This document shows, one piece after another, positions 17,105 through 24,614 of a stretch of DNA of 53,153 bases; positions within the stretch are counted from its first letter, which is position 1, and every line of letters begins with the position of its first letter. The position numbers and the translations under genes were made by a program. Source of the stretch: Paracoccus sp. (in: a-proteobacteria) (GTDB lineage Bacteria; Pseudomonadota; Alphaproteobacteria; Rhodobacterales; Rhodobacteraceae); NCBI GenBank assembly GCA_030538425.1, contig JAUNTZ010000011.1:15722-68874 (forward strand). Direction: 5' to 3'. The notes beneath the pieces were generated by a model. That model searched no databases and was not told the DNA's origin. It was given only the letters and a program-made list of their open reading frames with translations.

Positions 17105-17611
17105 ATGACGCAGTTCGAATATACCGTGATTCCCGCGCCCGCGCGCTCTGAGAAGATCAAGGGCGCCAAGACCCCGGCGGATCGTTATGCCGTGGCGCTT
17201 GGCGCGGCGATCAATGAGATGGCGGCGCAGGGCTGGGACTATGTGCGGGCCGAGACCCTGCCCTCGGAGGAACGCAGCGGGCTGACCGGGCGCACGGTGA
17301 TGTTCCACAATCTGCTGGTGTTCCGCCGCGCGAAAGCGGTGATGGCGCAGGCCCCCGCGCCGCGTGAGGCCGAGCCTGCGCCTGCCGCTGCGAGGCCCGA
17401 GCCTGAGACCACCCCCGGCCCGCAAGCCGCAATGGTCACCCAAGCAGGCCCCGCCCCTGCCCCGGCGGCATTGGCGGCGGTGACCCCAGATGCGCCGGTC
17501 GAGGCTGAAGCCACAGCGGCAGAGCCCGGCGAGGCCAAGCCCGCAACGCCGGTTTTTTCGCGCACGATGCAGATGCTGGGCGGCGCGAGCCGGGGCGTTA
17601 AAAAGGACTGA
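17105..17611 (+). CDS. DUF4177 domain protein
   Basis: Protein of 168 residues. Residues 1-75 form a DUF4177-type domain (MTQFEYTVIPAPARSEKIKG, then GAAINEMAAQGWDYVRAETL and VMFHNLLVFRR). The remainder is a low-complexity Ala/Pro/Glu-rich linker ending with a short conserved-looking tail (FSRTMQMLGGASRGVKKD). No biochemical function is known to me for this family. The ATG at 17105 was chosen because the frame upstream of it has no domain similarity. Confidence 0.8.
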   Translation: MTQFEYTVIPAPARSEKIKGAKTPADRYAVALGAAINEMAAQGWDYVRAETLPSEERSGLTGRTVMFHNLLVFRRAKAVMAQAPAPREAEPAPAAARPEPETTPGPQAAMVTQAGPAPAPAALAAVTPDAPVEAEATAAEPGEAKPATPVFSRTMQMLGGASRGVKKD

Positions 17612-17782
17612 CAGTTGGCACCGGATAACCGGCCCGATGATCGTGACGCCGGATTGTCGCGCGGGTGAGCGATTATCTGGCGGGATCGTCGCGGGCGTCC
17701 GGGCTGACCTCACCCATGGGACGGCATCTCGATGCGAGGGGCTCGGCTGGATGTGACTGATCCGACTTTCTTTTCTCTGATT

Positions 17783-18388
17783 TCAAGCAGAAAGACGGTC
17801 CCCGTCGGCCCCCACTGCCCCTCGCGCCAGATCGGTATAATGCCCGATCAGCCCCTCGCGATCCAGCCGCCCGGTGTCTCGGAACCAATGGGTCACGCCG
17901 GTCATCATCGCGATCAGCGCCATGGTGCCAAGCCGCGTATCGCCGGGGCGCATCAGTCCCGCGGCCTGACCGTCTCGCAGGATCTGCTCTAGCAGGTTTT
18001 CATAGCGGCGGCGCAGCGCGGCAATCGCGGCATGGTTCTCAGACGTGAGGTTGCGCAGCTCCATATAGGAGAGGAACACCGCGTCCGGGTTATCGAGGCT
18101 CATGGCGATGTGAAACCGCACAAAGCGGTCAAGCCGGGTCAGGGCGTCGGCCTCGGGCGCGTCGCGCCAGCTTGACAGCAGATGCTCCATATGGTCGCGC
18201 AGCAAACCGGCCAGCAGGGTTTGCTTGTCGGGGGTGTAGCTGTAAAGCGTGCCCGCCTGCACCCCCACCTGTGCCGCGATCTGGCGCATCGAGACCGCCG
18301 CATAGCCGTGCCGCGCAAACAGGTGCTGCGCGGCGGCGCGGATGGCGGGGCCGGTGATCTCAGCCCGAGAGCCTTGGGTGCGGGCCAT
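17783..18388 (-). CDS. TetR-family transcriptional regulator
   Basis: Protein of 201 residues. The N-terminal helix-turn-helix is typical of TetR: AAAQHLFARHGYAAVSMRQI then AAQVGVQAGTLYSYTPDKQT. The C-terminal ligand/dimer domain is helical (FVRFHIAMSLDNPDAVFLSY). It starts 5 bp after the stop of the ketoacyl synthase gene, so it appears to be the last gene of the lpxD-acp-KAS operon and may control that operon or a lipid-related target. The ligand is unknown. Confidence 0.88.
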   Translation of the reverse strand: MARTQGSRAEITGPAIRAAAQHLFARHGYAAVSMRQIAAQVGVQAGTLYSYTPDKQTLLAGLLRDHMEHLLSSWRDAPEADALTRLDRFVRFHIAMSLDNPDAVFLSYMELRNLTSENHAAIAALRRRYENLLEQILRDGQAAGLMRPGDTRLGTMALIAMMTGVTHWFRDTGRLDREGLIGHYTDLARGAVGADGDRLSA

Positions 18389-18393
18389 GACGC

Positions 18394-19737
18394 CTAGACC
18401 CGGCGCAGCGCAAGCACCGCGTTCAGCCCGCCAAAGGCAAAGGCGTTCGACAACACGGCATCGACCTGTGCCTCGCGCGCCTCATTGGGTACCACGTCAA
18501 GCGCACATTCCGGGTCGGGCTCCTCATAGCCGATGGTCGGCGCGATGATCCCGTCGCGCAGCGCCATGATACAGGCCAGAAGCTCAACCGCGCCGGTGCC
18601 GCCGATTAGATGGCCATGCATCGACTTGGTGGAGGAGATCATCAGCCGGTCGGCATGGGGGCCAAAGGCATGGGCGACAGCCGCGCATTCGGTCTTGTCA
18701 TTGGCCGCCGTGCCGGTGCCATGGGCGTTGATATAGCCCACATCCTCAGGGTTCAGCCCGCCATCGCGCAGCGCCCCCGCAATGGCGCGTTCCGCCCCCA
18801 CAGCCGAGGGCATCACGATGTCGCTTGCATCCGAGGACATGGCAAAGCCCACCACCTCGGCCAGAATATCGGCGCCTCGGGCGACGGCGTGGTCCCAGTC
18901 CTCGAAGACGAAGACGCCCGCGCCTTCGCCCTGCACCATGCCGTTGCGATTGGCGGAAAACGGGCGGCAGGCATCCTTGGACATGACGCGCAGCCCCTCC
19001 CATGCCTTGACCCCGCCAAAGCAGAGCATGGATTCCGAGCCGCCCGTCAGCATGATCCGCGCCGCGCCCGATCGCACCATGTTGAACGCGAGCCCCATCG
19101 CGTGATTGGAACTGGCGCAGGCGGTGGCGACCGAGAAACTTGGCCCCATCAGGCCATATTCCATCGAGACATGGCTTGCGGCGGCATTGTTCATCAGTTT
19201 CGGCACGACAAAGGGGTGAACGCGGTTCTTGCCCTCTTCGTAAACGGTGCGATAGTTTTCGTCCCAGGTGTTGACCCCGCCCGCCGCCGTGCCAAGCACA
19301 ACGCCCGACATCAGCCCCAGATCGCCGTCAAAGACCAGACCCGACTGCGCCACGGCCTGACGCGCGGCCAGAAGGGTGAATTGGGTGAATTTGTCGTAAA
19401 GCAGGATCTGCTGGCGGTTGAAATAGGTCTCGGGGTTCCAGTCATGGACCTGCGCGCCGATCTTGATCGCCAGCCGGTCCACATCGCGGAAATCAAGATC
19501 CGAGATCCCGCTTCGCCCCTCTCGGAAGGCCTCGAATGTCGAGGGCACATCATGGCCAAGCGCGTTGACCGTCCCCATCCCGGTGATCGCCACACGGCGC
19601 GGGCCCGGCGCGGCGCGCATCGGCAGAACCCGCATCGGCACGCGCAGCATCGCCTTGGCGCCGGCCTTGGCCATGGAGGCGGCCTTGCGGACCTTGCCCT
19701 TCTTCTCACCGTTTTTGTCGGCGTGTTTCTTGCCCAC
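18394..19737 (-). CDS. β-ketoacyl-ACP synthase (FabF-like) with basic N-terminal extension
   Basis: Condensing enzyme of 447 residues. The catalytic triad is visible: Cys in VATACASSNHAMG, His in YINAHGTGTAANDKTE and His in STKSMHGHLIGGTGAVE. The core starts at RRVAITGMGTVNALG, about residue 47. The ~45 residues before it are Lys/Arg/Ala-rich (MGKKHADKNGEKKGKVRKAA), which ordinary FabF lacks. It starts 2 bp after the stop of a dedicated acyl carrier protein gene downstream of lpxD. Family role: elongation of an acyl chain on ACP. A specialised acyl chain for lipid A or another envelope lipid is inferred from the neighbours only. Confidence 0.9.
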   Translation of the reverse strand: MGKKHADKNGEKKGKVRKAASMAKAGAKAMLRVPMRVLPMRAAPGPRRVAITGMGTVNALGHDVPSTFEAFREGRSGISDLDFRDVDRLAIKIGAQVHDWNPETYFNRQQILLYDKFTQFTLLAARQAVAQSGLVFDGDLGLMSGVVLGTAAGGVNTWDENYRTVYEEGKNRVHPFVVPKLMNNAAASHVSMEYGLMGPSFSVATACASSNHAMGLAFNMVRSGAARIMLTGGSESMLCFGGVKAWEGLRVMSKDACRPFSANRNGMVQGEGAGVFVFEDWDHAVARGADILAEVVGFAMSSDASDIVMPSAVGAERAIAGALRDGGLNPEDVGYINAHGTGTAANDKTECAAVAHAFGPHADRLMISSTKSMHGHLIGGTGAVELLACIMALRDGIIAPTIGYEEPDPECALDVVPNEAREAQVDAVLSNAFAFGGLNAVLALRRV

Positions 19738-19739
19738 GC

Positions 19740-20003
19740 TCAGCCCTTTTCCGCGACCAGCTTTTCGACGGCGGCGATGATGCTGCCCATGGTCGAGATG
19801 TCGAACTCGGACTTTTCGGGCTCATTGGCGTTGAAGGGGACGGTGATGTCGAATTCTTCCTCGATGGCAAAGATCGACTCGACCAGGCCCAGGCTGTCGA
19901 TGCCAAGGCTTTCGGGGGTCGCGTCATCGGTGATCTGTTCGGGTTCCAGCATCGCCTGTTCGGCAATCAATGCGCGGATGCGGGTTTTCACGTCCTGGGT
20001 CAT
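19740..20003 (-). CDS. Acyl carrier protein (specialised paralogue)
   Basis: Protein of 87 residues with the phosphopantetheine attachment serine in GIDSLGLVESI (Ser37) and the acidic helix II expected for an ACP. It is longer and more diverged than a housekeeping AcpP (EEEFDITVPFNANEPEKSEF insertion-like region). It lies between lpxD (12 bp) and the ketoacyl synthase gene (2 bp), so it is likely to serve that synthase. It does not look like the rhizobial AcpXL by eye. Confidence 0.92.
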   Translation of the reverse strand: MTQDVKTRIRALIAEQAMLEPEQITDDATPESLGIDSLGLVESIFAIEEEFDITVPFNANEPEKSEFDISTMGSIIAAVEKLVAEKG

Positions 20004-20015
20004 CTGGGCCTCCGT

Positions 20016-21104
20016 TCAGCCTTTCAGGTCTTTCAGCGCGGCGCGAAGCTGCGCCAGTTGTTCACTCAGGCGCGGCAAGCGGCGCATCGCCTTCTGGATT
20101 TGCAATTGTGTATCCATCGCCGTGGCCGGATTGCCAAGCAGAACCTTGCCCGCCTGCACACGGCTGAAAATCTTGGTCGCGCCACCGGCAATCACATCAT
20201 CGCCGATGGTGATATTGTCGCTGACCCCGCATTGCCCGCCCAGAACCACACGGTCGCCGATCTGGGCAGAGCCCGCGATGCCGACCTGACCGCAGATCAG
20301 ACAGTCCTCGCCCACAACGACATTATGCCCCAGATGGGCGAGATTGTCGATTTTGGTGCCGCGCCCGATGCGGGTTTCGCGGATCGTGCCGCGGTCGATG
20401 GTGGTGTTGGCGCCGATCTCGACATCATCGCCGATCTGGACCGAGCCAAGCGAGTGGATGCGTTCCCACGCCTGTTTGCGGATCTCTTCGCGGTGGCCAA
20501 GGGTGCGGCGGGTCTCCTCAACCCCGGATTCTTCGGGCGTGACAAAGGAAAACCCGTCCGAGCCGATCACAGCGCCGGGATGGATCACCACCCGCGCGCC
20601 GATCCGAGTGCCATGCATGATCCGCGCCCCGTTCAGGATCAGCGCATCCGCGCCGATCTGCGTGCCGCGCGCGATGCTGACATGGGCGGCGATCCGCGCG
20701 CCGTCGCCGATAGTGACATCCGCGCCGATCACCACGAAGGGCCCGATCACCGCGCCCGCGCCGATCCGGGCGCTATGGTCGATCACCGCGCTTGGGTGGA
20801 TGCCTTCGCCCCCCGCGGCAATCTCAGGCCCGGGATCAAAGCTGCGGGTCAGCCCGGCCATCAAGAGACGCGGGCGCGGTGCGAAAATTGCCGCAGCTAA
20901 GCCATATTCGGCGGGCTCCATCCCCTCAGCCAGAATCGCCACCGCGCCGGGGCGCAGGGCGCGGGCATAGTCCGGCTTCATGGCAAGCGCGATCTGATCG
21001 TCACCGGCGCGGCCCGGCTCAGCCGCGCCTCTCACCACGCGCCCCGCATCGCCCCAGACCCGCGCGTTCAGCGCCTTCGCAAGATCCCCGACCGTGATTG
21101 CCAT
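20016..21104 (-). CDS. lpxD: UDP-3-O-(3-hydroxyacyl)glucosamine N-acyltransferase LpxD
   Basis: Cytoplasmic lipid A biosynthesis enzyme, third step, transferring a 3-hydroxyacyl chain from ACP. 362 residues. The N-terminal uridine-binding domain is followed by a long left-handed β-helix of hexapeptide repeats ([20 protein letters not shown] and similar) and a C-terminal helix. Typical motifs: [20 protein letters not shown] and [20 protein letters not shown], where a His of the HLGHN segment is the catalytic region in the family. First gene of the lpxD-acp-KAS-tetR operon. The usual lpxA/fabZ neighbours are absent. Confidence 0.94.
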   Translation of the reverse strand: MAITVGDLAKALNARVWGDAGRVVRGAAEPGRAGDDQIALAMKPDYARALRPGAVAILAEGMEPAEYGLAAAIFAPRPRLLMAGLTRSFDPGPEIAAGGEGIHPSAVIDHSARIGAGAVIGPFVVIGADVTIGDGARIAAHVSIARGTQIGADALILNGARIMHGTRIGARVVIHPGAVIGSDGFSFVTPEESGVEETRRTLGHREEIRKQAWERIHSLGSVQIGDDVEIGANTTIDRGTIRETRIGRGTKIDNLAHLGHNVVVGEDCLICGQVGIAGSAQIGDRVVLGGQCGVSDNITIGDDVIAGGATKIFSRVQAGKVLLGNPATAMDTQLQIQKAMRRLPRLSEQLAQLRAALKDLKG

Positions 21105-21170
21105 ATGGCCCCCTTTCGTGCCCGAGAATTAGCGATTGCTTTGCCGCAATGCCAGCCCCTTCGACTGGGC

Positions 21171-22769
21171 CTATTCGACCCCCGCCTCTTGCAGCGCCGC
21201 CCAAAGCCTGCCGTCACGGTTATAGATATCGGGGAAGCTGCGCAGATTGCCCTGCGCATCCGGCAAGGTGGTGAAATAGACCAGATGGATCGGCAGCGGC
21301 TCTTCGAGCCGGATCCAACGCTCTTGCCCGGTGTCCAGAACGCGGTGGAAATAGGCCTGCGGGTCCGAGGCATTGCCGCGCAGCAGCTCATAAGCCAGCT
21401 CAAAGGGCCGCCCGATCCGCACGCAGCCATTGCTGTCGGCACGCACGCGGTTGTTGAACAGATGCCGGGTCGGGGTGTCATGGAGGTAGATGTTCCACTC
21501 ATTGGGGAACATGAACTTCACCCGGCCAAGCGCGTTATCGGCGCTTGGTTGCTGGCGCAGCATATAGGGGAAGCCGCCATTGGCATAGCGCGCGAAATCC
21601 ACCTGAGCGCGCGGGATCACCCGGCCCCGCCGGTCCACCACGTCCAGATGTGAATAAGCGTTGGGGTTCTGGGCCAGACGCGGCAGATAGGTGCGCCGCG
21701 CCATGCCCGGCGGCACCGTCCAGGTCGGGTTCGGCACCACGAATTCCAGCAGATCCGAGAATTCCGGCGTCTGCATCACCGGATCGGGCGTGCCCATCAC
21801 CGCGCGGGTCTCGAAAGTGGTCTGGCCGTTCTCACGGATCTCGGTGGTGAATTCGGGGATGTTCACCCAGACATGGCGCGCGTTGAGGTCATATCCGTGC
21901 AGCCAGCGCAGCCGCTCCATCGCCATGACCACGGCGCGGTTGGCGCCGGCCGGGCCGCGATGGAGGTTGCGGATGGTCTGCGGCCCGGCAATGCCATCGG
22001 CCTGAATCCCAGCCGCCTGCTGATAGCGACGAACGGCGTCGGCCAGATCCGCGTCGAAGATCTGCGTGTCGGTGACACTCTCGGCCTCAAAGCCGATGCT
22101 CGCCAGACGCGCGCGCAGGGCCGCAACCTCGGGCCCACTCACGCCCTCACGGTAAAGCCCCTCCGCCACCTCGGGCGCGTCCGAGGGCGGCACAAGTTCC
22201 GACTGGCGCAGCAGGATCTGGTGCAGCGCCTGATAACGCGCATCCTGCGGCGCAAGCGCGGCAAGCGCGCCTTCAGGGTCCGCACCGGCAAAGCGGGCCA
22301 TCACATCAGCCATGTCCAGAGGGATGATCTCACGCTTGTTTTCGTCGGCGGTGCGGGCGGGATTGACGATACCGGTCGAAATGTCGCGGGCATATTCGGC
22401 AAAGAGGCGGGCATATTCGGCCTCGGCCCGCGCATCCAGACGGTCGCTTGCGGCGGGCATGACATAGCGGCTGTAAGGCAGGCCGTGGCTGGGCGCCTGA
22501 TTGATCGCCGCCCGCAGCGCCGCGCGCCGGGGCGTTGCCGCCTCGCCGGTGAAAATCGGGGTCAGCCCGTTGCTGCCATAAAACGCGGCAAGGCCCGGAT
22601 CGCCCGCCACCTCCTGGGCAAGCTCAAGCTCAAAGGCCGAAAAGGTCAGCTTGGGCGCAGGCAAGGCCCCCATGCCGACCTGCGCCGCAGCCGGAGACAC
22701 GGCCGCCGGAGACACCGCCAGCAACAGCGCCGCCACCGCAGCCCGGACCCGATTCGCCATCATGTTCAC
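21171..22769 (-). CDS. Murein L,D-transpeptidase (YcbB/LdtD type)
   Basis: Periplasmic enzyme of 532 residues that makes 3-3 cross-links in peptidoglycan. A signal peptide occupies the first ~30 residues (two possible ATGs, 22769 and 22763). A peptidoglycan-binding domain is visible as AVRRYQQAAGIQADGIAG. The YkuD catalytic domain shows YLHDTPTRHLFNNRVRADSN followed by GCVRIGRP, containing the catalytic Cys (HxxxxxxxSxGC-R type motif). The order PG-binding then YkuD and the length fit LdtD. Divergent from a DUF882 hydrolase gene, a pairing also found (in co-directional form) as ycbB-ycbK in E. coli. Confidence 0.9.
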   Translation of the reverse strand: MNMMANRVRAAVAALLLAVSPAAVSPAAAQVGMGALPAPKLTFSAFELELAQEVAGDPGLAAFYGSNGLTPIFTGEAATPRRAALRAAINQAPSHGLPYSRYVMPAASDRLDARAEAEYARLFAEYARDISTGIVNPARTADENKREIIPLDMADVMARFAGADPEGALAALAPQDARYQALHQILLRQSELVPPSDAPEVAEGLYREGVSGPEVAALRARLASIGFEAESVTDTQIFDADLADAVRRYQQAAGIQADGIAGPQTIRNLHRGPAGANRAVVMAMERLRWLHGYDLNARHVWVNIPEFTTEIRENGQTTFETRAVMGTPDPVMQTPEFSDLLEFVVPNPTWTVPPGMARRTYLPRLAQNPNAYSHLDVVDRRGRVIPRAQVDFARYANGGFPYMLRQQPSADNALGRVKFMFPNEWNIYLHDTPTRHLFNNRVRADSNGCVRIGRPFELAYELLRGNASDPQAYFHRVLDTGQERWIRLEEPLPIHLVYFTTLPDAQGNLRSFPDIYNRDGRLWAALQEAGVE

Positions 22770-23068
22770 GTTTTCGCCTCACGCATTTGTTTTTGGTTTA
22801 TCTGCCATTCAACAACGCACGCGTCCAGCAAGCGTTGCGACAAATTGGCTGTTGACGCAGATTCAAAGGGATTTCGGTTCCGGCCCTGTGCCCCATGGGT
22901 CACATTTCGGCGGATTATTGCCGATAACGGCAGGTTTTCGCCATGAAGGGAACGAAATCGTTTCGGGGCCCGCGTCTTGGTGACATATTATTAAGGTATT
23001 CCCGCTAAACGGGGAGCGTCACCGAACGCGGTGAGAACCAGGGACAGAGCAGGACAGGCGATCTGAAC
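22770..23068. promoter_or_regulatory. Divergent promoter region, L,D-transpeptidase / DUF882
   Basis: 299 bp without a gene. On the plus side, TTGGTG (22977-22982) and a TATTAAGGTATTC stretch near 22987-22999 could serve as -35/-10 elements. A small hairpin TCACC-GAACGC-GGTGA lies at about 23019-23034 in the presumed leader. On the minus side the AT-rich GTTTTTGGTTTAT tract (22791-22803) precedes the transpeptidase start. These assignments are by eye. Confidence 0.35.
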
Positions 23069-23629
23069 ATGACTTCCAATGATATCTCGCGCCGTGGCCT
23101 TTTGGGCTTTTTCGCGGCAACCGCAGTTGCGGCCGCTCCGGTTTCGGCCAATGCCTTCGGCATCCGCCGCCGTGCCGGCGACTTTCGCCGCATCGCCATG
23201 TATAACCCCCGCACCGGCGAAAGCATCGACACGGTATATTATATCGACGGCCGTTACGTCCGTGACGCGCTGAACGAAATCAACCATTTCATGCGCGACT
23301 GGCGCACCGGGCAGGTGATCGGGATCGACCCGCGCGCCATCGACATTGCCGCCGCAACCCATCGCGCGCTGAACACCAACGAACCCTATATGATGCTGTC
23401 GGGCTATCGCTCGCCGCAGACCAACGCGATGCTGGCCCGCAGCTCGGGCGGCGTGGCGCGCAACTCGCTGCATATGCAGGGTAAGGCCGCCGATCTTCGG
23501 CTGCGCTCGCGCAGCGTGGGCCAGATCTATCAGGCCGCGGCCAGCTTCCGCGCCGGTGGCGTGGGCCGCTATTCGCGCTCGAACTTCGTCCATGTGGACA
23601 GCGGCGTCGTCCGCACCTGGGGCGCCTGA
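23069..23629 (+). CDS. DUF882 (YcbK-like) M15-family murein hydrolase, Tat signal
   Basis: Protein of 186 residues. The N terminus MTSNDISRRGLLGFFAATAV contains a twin-arginine motif (SRRGLLGF) with a hydrophobic segment ending near VSANA, suggesting Tat export. The zinc peptidase-like domain has MLSGYRSPQTNAMLARSSGG, NSLHMQGKAADLRLRS (His and Asp ligands in HxxGxAxD) and FVHVDSGVVRTWG (second His ligand). The family resembles D-Ala-D-Ala carboxypeptidases and YcbK. It is divergent from an L,D-transpeptidase, consistent with a peptidoglycan role. Confidence 0.88.
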   Translation: MTSNDISRRGLLGFFAATAVAAAPVSANAFGIRRRAGDFRRIAMYNPRTGESIDTVYYIDGRYVRDALNEINHFMRDWRTGQVIGIDPRAIDIAAATHRALNTNEPYMMLSGYRSPQTNAMLARSSGGVARNSLHMQGKAADLRLRSRSVGQIYQAAASFRAGGVGRYSRSNFVHVDSGVVRTWGA

Positions 23630-23694
23630 GCGTCGCCCCTTCGACCATGAAAGCCGCCGATCTGGCGGCGATCCGACAGCTTGTCCTGCATCTG

Positions 23695-23716
23695 GCCCGC
23701 CACTGGCGGGCTTTTT
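23695..23716 (+). terminator. Rho-independent terminator after the DUF882 gene
   Basis: GCCCGCC (23695-23701), loop ACT, GGCGGGC (23705-23711), then TTTTT. A second small hairpin, GCCGCC-GATCT-GGCGGC, lies at 23653-23669. Confidence 0.88.
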
Positions 23717-23873
23717 GCGTTTGACCAAGCCGCCGCAGCGCATCGCCGTGAGTCGCAGCGTGTCAGATTGCCTTAGCCCGCCGCCATTGCCACTGCTCTC
23801 AGCCAGCCGCCCTCGCCACTGGCCGCTATTGGCCACTCCTCGCCCCTGCCACCGCGACCGGCACCGGCAATCC
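23717..23873. other. Non-coding stretch between the DUF882 terminator and the dispersed element
   Basis: No gene seen. Contains several loosely repeated GCCACT/GCCACC words (about 23788-23855) within C-rich sequence and ends at the start of an intergenic element copy. The whole gap between the two convergent genes, 23630-23963, holds only the terminator, this stretch and the element. Confidence 0.5.
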
Positions 23874-23935
23874 CTGTCTTTTGTCTCAAAATATCCCGGG
23901 GTGAATTGGCCGGAGGCCAAGAGGGGCAGGCCCCT
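23874..23935 (+). repeat. Dispersed intergenic element, copy B
   Basis: CTGTCTTTTGTCTCAAAATA, then TCCCGGGGTGAATTGGCC, then GGAGGCCAAGAGGGGCAGGC. It is the longest and best-formed copy of the element seen near 12664 and in the 36.0-36.3 kb array. It contains self-complementary parts (TTGGCC/GGCCAA; GGGGC/GCCCC), so the RNA could fold. Located between convergent gene ends. Confidence 0.7.
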
Positions 23936-23963
23936 CGTTCGCCCCCCGCTCAGCCGCGCCCAT

Positions 23964-24608
23964 TCATCCTTTTCCGGTCAGCTCATCAATCACGTCCAGC
24001 CACAACTGCGCAGGCTGCGCGCCCGTCACCACATGGCGGTCACCCACAATAAAGGTCGGGACTGAGCGGATGCCGCGCTCGCGGGCATGGGCCTCACGCA
24101 TCAGCACCGTGTCGCGATCCGCATCCGAGGCCAGCAGGCGCCGGACAACCTCGCCATCCATCCCCACCGCCGAGGCAATCTCAACCAGAACATCACGATT
24201 GCCCAGATAGCGCCCCTCACGCCAATGCGCCCGCATCAGCCCGGCCATGACGTGGGTCTGCGCGCCCTCTTGCCCGGCCCAATGGAGCAGGCGCTGCGCG
24301 TCCAGCGTGTTCGGCACGCGCTCAATCGCGGCCATGTTGAACCACAGGCCCAGACGCTCACCAGCCTCAAGCACGGGGCGGTTGGCGGCAATGATCCCGG
24401 CCTCATCGCGAAACTTGGCCAGCATATAATCGGTGTGTTTCATCCCCGAGGGCGGGATTTCGGGGTTCAGCTGGAACGGCTGCCAACTGATCGCGAAAGG
24501 GTGATCCGGCCTGCGTTCAAGGGCCAGGTCAAGCTCGGCCTTGCCGATCACACACCACGGGCAGACCGGATCGGCGAAAATGTCCAGACGGATGGGTTGC
24601 GGGGTCAT
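23964..24608 (-). CDS. DsbA-family oxidoreductase, FrnE-like
   Basis: Thioredoxin-fold protein of 214 residues with a CPWC active site in IFADPVCPWCVIGKAELD and a DsbA-type helical insertion. RSVPTFIVGDRHVVTGAQPA contains the cis-Pro loop. There is no signal peptide, so it is cytoplasmic like FrnE and 2-hydroxychromene-2-carboxylate-isomerase relatives. It lies 6 bp downstream of the acyl-CoA synthetase gene, suggesting co-transcription. Substrate unknown. Confidence 0.9.
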   Translation of the reverse strand: MTPQPIRLDIFADPVCPWCVIGKAELDLALERRPDHPFAISWQPFQLNPEIPPSGMKHTDYMLAKFRDEAGIIAANRPVLEAGERLGLWFNMAAIERVPNTLDAQRLLHWAGQEGAQTHVMAGLMRAHWREGRYLGNRDVLVEIASAVGMDGEVVRRLLASDADRDTVLMREAHARERGIRSVPTFIVGDRHVVTGAQPAQLWLDVIDELTGKG

Positions 24609-24614
24609 CGGCGG

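Noticed and set aside
23717-23873. Small coding gene in the GCCACT-rich stretch
   Set aside because: Frames are short and translate to Pro/Arg/Ala-rich shadows without a ribosome-binding site.
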